From NCBI GenBank assembly GCA_030386875.1, contig CM059560.1, positions 27,894,183 through 27,958,182 of the forward strand: a stretch of 64,000 nucleotides of DNA. Reading direction: 5' to 3'. Positions 56,101 through 64,000 of the stretch are shown here, piece after piece (the first letter of the stretch is position 1; each line of letters opens with the position of its first letter). The stretch is from Morinoia aosen. Taxonomy: Eukaryota > Arthropoda > Malacostraca > Amphipoda > Talitridae. The position numbers and the translations under genes were made by a program. The notes beneath the pieces are model-generated. The model saw only the letters and a list, made by a program, of their open reading frames with translations. It was not told the DNA's origin and did not search any database.

Positions 56101-56656
56101 AAAAAAACTGCATTATTTTCACAGAAAAATTGCATGACGTGCATATATTATCTACCGCCCGCCAGACTGCTGATATCACTTGAGCAAAATTCAATTTCTG
56201 TTTTTCAACATTTAGAGAGAGCAAAATTCAATTTCTGTTTATCAACATTTAGAGAAGATAAAAAAATTCACTGTTTGAAAATACTGGTCACACTGAAACA
56301 CACTTCCCTGCACATGGCGCTGCCGCGGCGTTTCGACACATTCCAAACTCGAATTTTATGGAGCTTGCTATGGAATGCACTCAGATCCGAACAGGCCACT
56401 TCTACCAGGAAGCCCCAACCGCAAGCTTTGGCCGCTGCTTTACTGTACTCTAGTCTCAGCATTTACCGCAACTTTAGAGTGCTCGACTGGCCTTGAAGCA
56501 TTACTTTGAATAAGAATCACTTTCTTTGAAGAATCACTTTGAATTATTATTAAATTTTTATCAAACAGAAAGAATTACGACACAAAAAAAATTCCCCATG
56601 TAAACCGAAGTACCGGGTGGTAAGCAGAACAGTAAATAATTTAATTCAGTTTGAGG

Positions 56657-57929
56657 TGTCATGAAACTAAAGCACTGTGTTGGCCACGGCGCTGATCAGG
56701 CGCCTCCACTGTGTTAGTTCGAATGGAGGACTCGAAACCTCCTTAGTAAGAGGGGAAAGATGAAAATGTAGAGCTGAAAACACAGAAAGAGGAAATGGTA
56801 GAACAGTTGGAAAAATAGAGAAAGTAAATACTGATCTGCTCACCCACACCAATACCTCAGTTCAACCTGGGAAAATGAAACAGTTAATGGTACATTATTG
56901 ATTACTTTATTTCAAGTTAACTAATGAACACGTAAAATCGTACGTTTAATTAATAACCAGTGCATGTTCAGACATATGTGTGGCAAAATGTGAGAAGTTT
57001 ACACTGCAGCAATGCCCAACCTTTGCGTTACATATCACAATACCAGGGAATAGAAATGTTGTTCCCTACCAATGCCAAAGCGCCCACTGCAAAGCGTATC
57101 GCGTTTCACTGCACCAGCTCACCCCTACGCGCGCGCATTCAGCCTGCGACTTTCCTCTATGTAGTTGACCTGCTACTCAGTATGTGCACTGAGGTTAACT
57201 TGATGGAACTTGAGTCGTCCCTCAGATGTTTTGCTATCTCGATTAGCGACATTTCGCTGAAGGTTCCCCCCCAGGCTGCCTGAGATTTGAAAGCTGCAGA
57301 GAGCACCACGACTGCCCAGCTGCAAAGACAGCGCTCGGTTGCAGAGAGAACCCCGCGGTTGCGGAGGCCCAACACAACCCAACCCGCCTCCCATCGTGGA
57401 TAACTTGGACTTACATCCTGCACTGAGTAAGTAAATCGGCGAAATAGACCGGCTAGCCTTCTCTCTGCGTTATTTATACGTCGCTCCCGAACAAGGGACG
57501 CGCATCTGCTAAGCGAATGCTCGCGAAAAATCCTCGCCCTCTAATTGATTCGTTCTTAAGCGACGCTTCCCTTATGCTACGTGTCCCTTACTTCACAATG
57601 TTGCTACGCATATATCTCTAAAATAAACCCAGAAGCCCTTGATTCCCTAACTCATATGAAATTAACTTTTTAACCCACTGTTTCTGTGCTATGTATTCAA
57701 GTTGCCCTCGTCTTACTATGTAAGCAATTTAGCGCACTAGCTTTTCAATCCAGCCTCTACCCCCTATACGTACTCCTCCCTGCTCCTGTACCCCCTTATA
57801 CCTCTCGGGCAGCCTAGCGTCGACCTGCCGTTTGTCGCGCCTATCTCTACGTTTATACATATATATATATATACGCATACGTATATGTCTCTACGTATAT
57901 ATATAACTTTTGTTGAATATATCGTTACA
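56657..57929 (-). repeat. LTR (right copy; 5' LTR if minus-oriented)
   Basis: Begins TGTCATGAAACTAAAG and ends TATATCGTTACA; matches the left LTR throughout, with scattered substitutions and a 4-bp gap near 56880. Confidence 0.88.
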
Positions 57930-57933
57930 ATGG

Positions 57934-60900
57934 CAATACCTTGAATGTCAAGCTCCTTCGTTCGCCGCCTTTCGCAGCGTAGGATTAGAAGTAGATAAAT
58001 ATCTGAAATCCTAAGCTATAGAAGTGGCGGATGTACGGATCATGGAATATAACCAATCACACACACAAAATACAGAAGGAGCTAATAAATAAATAAATAG
58101 TCATGTATGGTTCTAGAAAAAGTTGCTCTAATTTGAAGAAGGGAAAAAAGGTTGTGACTTAACATTCTGAAAATATTTGATGAGGTAGTGAAAACTGGAC
58201 AAGATACTTCGACCTTGCTACGATTAATTTTCGTGGCACACGCATGAGTTCGCCAAAATGACATATACGCTGTCGGGGCTACGAGGCTTTACCTGCCACA
58301 TGCTGTTATTACCTGGTGTTCTTTGGTTCAATGATCTAATTTCTAAGTAGAAAGGCAGCTGATTCATCACAATCATCTTGCACTCGAGAGAAGAGTAATT
58401 TCAACTGGGAATTCAAGAGCGCCATATGAAGTAATAGAGGTACCGCCTTTGCTCACACTGCATAAAACACGACAGAACTGTGCTGGAGCAACTCTTATGG
58501 AACCCAATGTTCTAAATTATGGGCAGCACAGTTGGCTATTTTATGAAGCAAAATGGAGGGTCCATGTTCATAACAAAGTAACATCAAATTTTGAAGATTA
58601 CATTCATAAAATGCTTAACAAACAGCTCACATTTAATTACCGACCAGGGTTCACACAGGTAATCAGTAAATAAAGTCAGTGCACTGACGCAATACTTCAA
58701 AAAGGTGTTTACCGCTATCCATGATTGCATCATATAATACCGTGCAATCAAATATAAATGAAAACGAATATCATCTAGGACTTGGCAGTTTTTAACCTTA
58801 CATATTTTCGCAAGTTCTTTTAAGTGCGAGCGTAAACTTGATTTCTGAGTAAATTTTTGTTTGTTTTTTGTTTGTTTTAGTCATGCGCGTTGAACAGTGC
58901 GTATTATGATTTTTTTTAATAAATTCTTTTTTAACGTTTTACTATAAACAATGCTGGTATTACTTAGGTATGATATTTGAAATCATTCATTTAGTAAACT
59001 TGTTCACTACGATTAGTGCACGCATTGTACCTATGATTCAATTACTGTAAAGTAATCCTTCTGTTTCTCAAGATCTCTTTTTATTTCCACTCATGATACT
59101 CTCAATGACATTGAACTTCATTGTGCGACCGTGGAGGAGCATATATCAATAAGGCCATGTCATTTGAAGCTTTTATGTATACATTTTTCTAATGTTAATA
59201 TTTCCGCTTGCCAATTGAGTGTTTTATGCAATGTCCCGTTTTTTCTTACTGACAGAAAACTTAGCGATCGGAATTCAACTGTTTTACTCTAGGTTGGTTC
59301 AATCATTTTCGTGGATACTAGAATACTTTTTGCGATATTTTCTCCAATAAGAAATATGGACCATTGTACTGAGATTTTTTTTAAATCAATCAATTGAGTT
59401 TTTGTATCAATTTTTTGTACGTCTACCATTTTTATGCTTTGTTCTTTTTTCTGATCCTCCTTCATGTGTTTACCAACGATTTTGCTGCAAACCACTTATC
59501 TACTCACACTGAAGGTTTTATGGAGTTAATTTGTAGCTCCTGAAAGCCCAGTTTTCTAAGTGCTAGAATCTTTATAAATTGCGGTGGATAAATGGCTTCT
59601 AAAAATTATTTACTTAGTCCAACTATTCTCATCCGTGATCCAGTTCAAAGTTTGGTGTTAATGTCAGCTTGTACTTATGTAATATTTAGATCTGATGAGA
59701 AACTAATTACGGCAAGTTTGAGAGTAAAATATTTTCGAGCAAGTGGTCGTTTTGGTTGGAAGAGCTTATCGAGAAACTGAGAAAGGTTTACTGACTTTCT
59801 CACTTTCCTCTAGAGACTGTGGTCTTTGAGCCAATTGAGTTGTCAGATGCATTCACTGGCAACTCAGAAGTTCTTTCAGTATTTAGTTGAGATGAGTCAT
59901 AATATCTCTCACACCTGTTTTAAAGTTATTTTCACAAAATGCCGCTCAGCTCTGGCGGGATGTACTTGAAGCATCGTTCATGGTAGTAGCAATATCATTC
60001 TATCGGAAAAAAAGAGACGATGTCAAGCAAAAGATTTCGAAAATGAAAGATATAGATACTTTTTGTATAATTGTATTTTTACTACCAGTTACGAAGGTAA
60101 AAGGTGGAAGAAACCCAGACGTTAGAGAGTGTCGCCAGCGTTGTTTCGAAGCAGTATACTACAGTTACGGAATAATAATATAAGAAAAATAATACGCTCT
60201 AATCATCTTGTTTTTTAATTGAAACAACTGGCTTTATTAACTATATCATATCATGAAAGTGCACGCCAACTTTGGACAAGTATATGAATGCAGGTGCTAC
60301 ATAATCATGAGCTAGCCTTTTTTCAGCCCCTGTTACACTTGGTCACAGCAGTGGATCCCAGCACCTCATGGTGAACGGAACGCCGATAATTTCATTTAAA
60401 TTGAACAAAATAAGTATAAAGCATAAATATCGGTTCACAATTTGGAGTTGGTTTTATTCCAAATAGTTTGTTTTATTTGTTTGTTTTAACTAGTTGGTTT
60501 TATTCATCAAAGGGTTCTCTTCAGTTCAGAGTAACTAATGATTCCTAAATTCGAAGCTCCTTGTCACTGGCGGCTGAATTTATAACTCTGTAGTCTGGTT
60601 CATTGTTTTACTGTATGTTGTGATATTTACATGCTGAGAGTTTCTAGAATCACATCGACTCGTAAATAACTGGTTTAAATGATTGATATCTTAGTCAGTG
60701 TCAGCAAATATTTTCTATTCATCATACAATAAACTAAACGAAGAGTAAAAAAATAACATTAACAAAGTAGTAATGCAAAGTATCATAGTAAAAGTAGCAA
60801 AATTCAAAATTCAAATTCATAGTACAAAATTAAAGCTAAGTAGATAGTTTGTTTTTATCGAAGAGGGAGAACAAAGAGCTTTTTCCTGAAAATACCAATT

Positions 60901-61226
60901 ACAAGTCGAGTACTGAGAACAGTAATTAGAACGCACAGCTTTATGAGCATAGACTGTTCAAAATGTTTAATATTTGGGTACGGCGAAAAAGATGACGACG
61001 ATTTAAAGAAAGGATACATGAGAGCTCACGCGGATAGAAAATTATATCATACTAAAGAAATAATGTGAGAAATCAAGTGTAAAATAGGGAGAAAATGATG
61101 GAATAAATGGAAATTATTTAAAAGTTTAGCAATTTCACATCCTAGTTGCGTCTGATAGCAAGCTAATTTTGGACGCCTCCTATGGAGGTCTTTTTGACAC
61201 ATCACAGGAGAGGATTGCCCAGATTA
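57934..61226. other. Intergenic stretch between the LTR element and gene C
   Basis: AT-rich, with short ORFs only (such as 58449-58673 and 59592-59780) that show no recognisable motif. Nothing else supported. Confidence 0.35.
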
Positions 61227-61227
61227 A

Positions 61228-61233
61228 TTTATT
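61228..61233 (-). promoter_or_regulatory. Likely polyadenylation signal of gene C
   Basis: AATAAA on the minus strand, about 95 nt downstream of the gene C stop codon. Confidence 0.45.
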
Positions 61234-61326
61234 CCTGCAGAACAGAGCTTTGCTGATGATTGCCCAAATCCACTGGAGCATGAATTGCTCAGGGTATTGC
61301 TTTTTGGTATATTCATTGGCGAAATT

Positions 61327-61511
61327 TCAGCGACGCTTGTTCATCACAACTTCATACGACTTGGGTGTGTTGACGTACGCGGTGGGGTCTTCGTATTCAG
61401 TGGTGAGCGTGACGCCCTCGGGCGGCGAGATGGTGAACGCCTGCACCACAGCACCGCAGATCAAGAACAGCTCCATGCGCGCCAAGGGCTCGCCAAGGCA
61501 CTGGCGGGGAC
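61327..61511 (-). CDS. Gene C exon 10
   Basis: 185 bp, acceptor tgaacag. Encodes PRQCLGEPLARMELFLICG, VVQAFTISPPEGVTLTTEYE and SYEVVMNKRR, then TGA. Nearly identical at DNA level to exon 10 of A and B over the first 130 bp. Confidence 0.9.
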
Positions 61512-63849
61512 CTGTTCAAATGAACATTTATGTATAGCATGAAATAAGATCACACTTTTATATTCACATTCGTTGAGTAAACACGACGGAGTTTTTTTTG
61601 TCACCCGAGCGTTACAGACAACAGCAAGCCTGATGGGCAGATGATGCAATGTTGATGTTCTTTTTCATCCATCTGTAGAGTTTTTTTCTGGAGCTACCTT
61701 ATATTTTTTTAGTCTTTCGGCATGTGGAGTGATTGAGGGTGAGATAATAACGCGGGAAGTGTGCTCCATGCAACGAGTGTCCCGTAAGGTCAGCTACTTC
61801 GTTGATCACGGGAAGAAAATATTCTAATTAGCATCGAACTTATGTCAACGATTATAAAATTTTATTATTTACAGCTGACATGATTTTCATTTACTTAAAA
61901 AGAATTAATTCATCAATTGAAACTTTCATTTAATTAGTGAGACTCCCTTGTTCCTCTTACGGGAGTAATATCTTAGCGTGCGCGATATTTCTGATAATAC
62001 TTAAGCTGACAACTTGAATCAAGTCAAATATGTGGGATTTTTGATCCAGCTACTGATGACGGGTGATATTTCACTCGAAAGTTTCAATAACTAACGTTAA
62101 TGCGCAAAATGCATAACTAACGTTAATGTTCTGCAAAAAATACGTTAATGCGCATCTACTGCAAAAAAGACGCCTTGATTTACTTTTGGGTTTGATTACA
62201 TTGTGGGTGGCGCGTTTCCAAAGTATCAATTAAAAAACAAAATTTCTCGAGATGAAATAGAATGATTGAGAAGTAAACCAGATGTCAGGAGACGCTAGCT
62301 TCCTCGTTAATTTGCTTCAACGATAGGAACTAAAGCTCGGGTTTGAGGAATGGCATCACCTCCTCATCGTTAAATACAAATGAGAATGCAAGCTGCCGAA
62401 ATGTAATAAGAAAATATGATAATTCTTTCAAATTACAAGCACATTGAATTATTGCGGTACTCACCAAGTTTGAAAACTCGACTAACGCACGCAATTTTCA
62501 ATTTCCTCTCTTCGAATGTGACTTCCGTCGCCCAGCAAGTTAGGTACATGATACGATTTGAATCCTCCCAAAATTACGTTCTAAAACCAGACATCTTTAC
62601 ACACATAGTGTGACCTCAACGCAATGTGCCAAAGGCTGACACACGTTAATTGACAGTCAACACAACTACCTTGAATCAACAGCCTAGCAAATGACCTATT
62701 TCTATTGATTGGTAATCGACACATTAATTATTACCTTGAAATGCCATCCGAATTTTAAACCTTCCTGAAAAAAAAAATATTTCCCTTAAAATTTTCATTT
62801 TGAAAAAAAAATTTTCGGGAATATAATACACGTATGAATTTTCAAAATTCTCTTTCAGCACAGCACGCGTCTATTTACGCACTTTCACGTTGCTCATGGC
62901 ACGCCCGCCGGAGGTTTCTGCTGAACTGTGTTTCCCAAGTTACAAGACTTTCCTTGAGGGTATGTGTTTTTTGGCCCCTCTGTGAAAGAACTAATCATTT
63001 CACAAGCATTTCGGAGGTGTTCGTTTAATCCCACCTTATCCTGAACGTGACTGTCTCCATTGTTGATTAGGGATGTTGCTTTCTCCGTCTTTTATAATAC
63101 AGATTTGAGACCTTTTCTGTAAACTATTACGTTCAATATTTTTTCCTTGTGTTTTCTTCCCGCAATTTATGTTTCGAGGTCCCAAGTTCACATATCTATT
63201 TAAGCGAAAACAAGCGAGCGTCTCAAAACCCTGTACATTATGTGTGTCTCTAATTCCGTCAGTCACATTGCACTGTAGAGCCTGGCCTTTACCCTCTAAG
63301 AGGGTCTGTCATCCATCACCCTTTTCGACACCTGTTCTGAGGCCGCTCACACACCCACACCCTCTTGTAAGACACGACACTCTGGACACAAAGCAAAACA
63401 CAATCATAAAACCAACTCCATGCACAAACACACACTGTTGAGATTTTTATTGTACAACAAATTTTACACATAAGAACATCAATGAATGCTACGAAAAAAG
63501 GGCAACCTTGCAATAATTAAAAAAAAATCAACTTAGCCATCAATTTATGAAAAAACAATTTAGTTCTCATTTTATAAATTATTCGTCCCACAGATTCATT
63601 TACCAGAATTTGATAGAAATTCAGCTTCAACACTATTTTGTTACCATTTCGAAGCACTGAGAGAAGATGCAGATAAACGTCCATATAACATCACTTCTTC
63701 AACGTACCTGTTCCGAAAGGCATGTATCCTTCCCGGGAGATAAAGTTATTTTCACCGTCTATGAAACGTTCCGGGTTGAATTCTTCAGGATTTTCGAATA
63801 GACGTTCGTCATTGTGGAGATGGCGAATATTACCAATCACAATCGTACC
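61327..63849 (-). CDS. Cytochrome P450 gene C (CYP2 clan), 3' end only
   Basis: The last two exons of a third tandem P450; upstream exons lie beyond the right edge. The joined sequence reads GYMPFGTG then PRQCLGEPLARMEL, a complete heme motif with cysteine, and ends MNKRR with TGA at 61327-61329. Exon 9 is the same length as in A and B; exon 10 is 9 bp shorter than in B, in a variable loop before SYEVVMNKR. Nothing visible suggests inactivation. The last intron (61512-63707) has no recognised mobile element. Confidence 0.85.
63708..63849 (-). CDS. Gene C exon 9
   Basis: 142 bp, acceptor ctttcag, donor GGAACAG/gtacgt. Encodes GTIVIGNIRHLHNDERLFE, EFNPERFIDGENNF and REGYMPFGTG. Closer to gene B exon 9 than to gene A. 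Confidence 0.88.
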
Positions 63850-64000
63850 CTGAAAGAGAATAAAACCAATTGATGACTAAAATAATACATCAAATCCCGT
63901 CGCGATACTTCTACGAGCTCGAGCGAACATCGTTTCTTATTTGACAAACATTGTTTTAGTAATGCGTTACGGTAGTTTTCTTTTCCAAACTATTACTAGT

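Larger units (their letters stand above)
50540..57929 (-). mobile_element. Complete LTR element without coding capacity (LARD-like)
   Basis: Two direct LTRs of 1276 and 1273 bp enclose 4841 bp. Ends are TG...CA, and a 4-bp duplication ATGG flanks the whole (50536-50539 and 57930-57933). The interior shows no gag, protease, reverse transcriptase, RNase H or integrase motifs in any frame; its longest ORFs are below 130 codons. On the minus strand, GAAGGACGCGGGGA sits directly before the LTR at 51815 and resembles a polypurine tract, which favours minus orientation. No convincing tRNA primer site was found. It fits a large retrotransposon derivative mobilised by a partner element. Confidence 0.8.

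Noticed and set aside
58270..58330. Candidate exon 1 of gene B (donor-like TACCTG sites)
   Set aside because: The sequence before the donors encodes neither a hydrophobic anchor nor a PPG hinge, and it lies beyond the LTR element, over 11 kb from exon 2.

Overview
This is eukaryotic nuclear DNA, AT-rich and full of transposon relics, with split genes. It most likely comes from an arthropod with a large genome. The only clear host genes are cytochrome P450s of the CYP2 clan (microsomal, type II). Tc1-like, mariner-like, Penelope-like and non-LTR elements of kinds common in arthropods surround them. I cannot name the species, and I see no bacterial-type operons.

Three P450 genes lie in tandem on the minus strand, so each gene's 5' end has the higher coordinates. 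Gene A (778-21320) has ten recognisable exons. It is probably a pseudogene: exon 5 has lost one base, the heme-ligand cysteine codon in exon 10 reads glycine, and the normal stop codon is lost. Gene B (30811-46890) keeps exons 2-10 in frame, with an intact heme motif. It has no recognisable exon 1, but an ATG in the former intron reads directly into exon 2 through a hydrophobic stretch. Its exon 4 donor is a tandem array of four 13-bp copies, each with GTAAGT. Gene C (61327-63849) shows only its last two exons and runs off the right edge. Exon lengths and phases agree between copies, and both complete copies use a GC-AG intron after exon 7.

Layout from left to right. 1-21.4 kb holds gene A, with introns carrying an inverted pair of Tc1 relics, a head-to-head Penelope-like pair with a nested I/R1-type LINE, another Tc1 relic and copies of an unclassified retroposon (ISR, my label). 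21.4-30.8 kb is intergenic, with a 26-bp minisatellite, two copies of a tRNA-derived SINE, an orphan coding fragment, a 3-kb APE-type LINE and a snap-back MITE. 30.8-46.9 kb holds gene B, whose introns carry mariner-like relics with long TIRs, a minisatellite with a 190-bp higher-order period, a fold-back repeat, a hAT-like MITE and an 18-bp satellite. 46.9-61.2 kb holds a second Penelope-like element with a 38-bp perfect palindrome upstream, then a complete LTR element (50540-57929) with 1.27-kb LTRs, TG...CA ends, a 4-bp ATGG duplication and a 4.8-kb interior with no recognisable coding sequence. 61.3-64 kb is the 3' part of gene C.

The P450s would be ER-anchored heme monooxygenases; substrates cannot be read from the sequence. 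All calls come from reading the sequence by eye, without database searches, and splice sites are inferred from homology between the copies and from phase.
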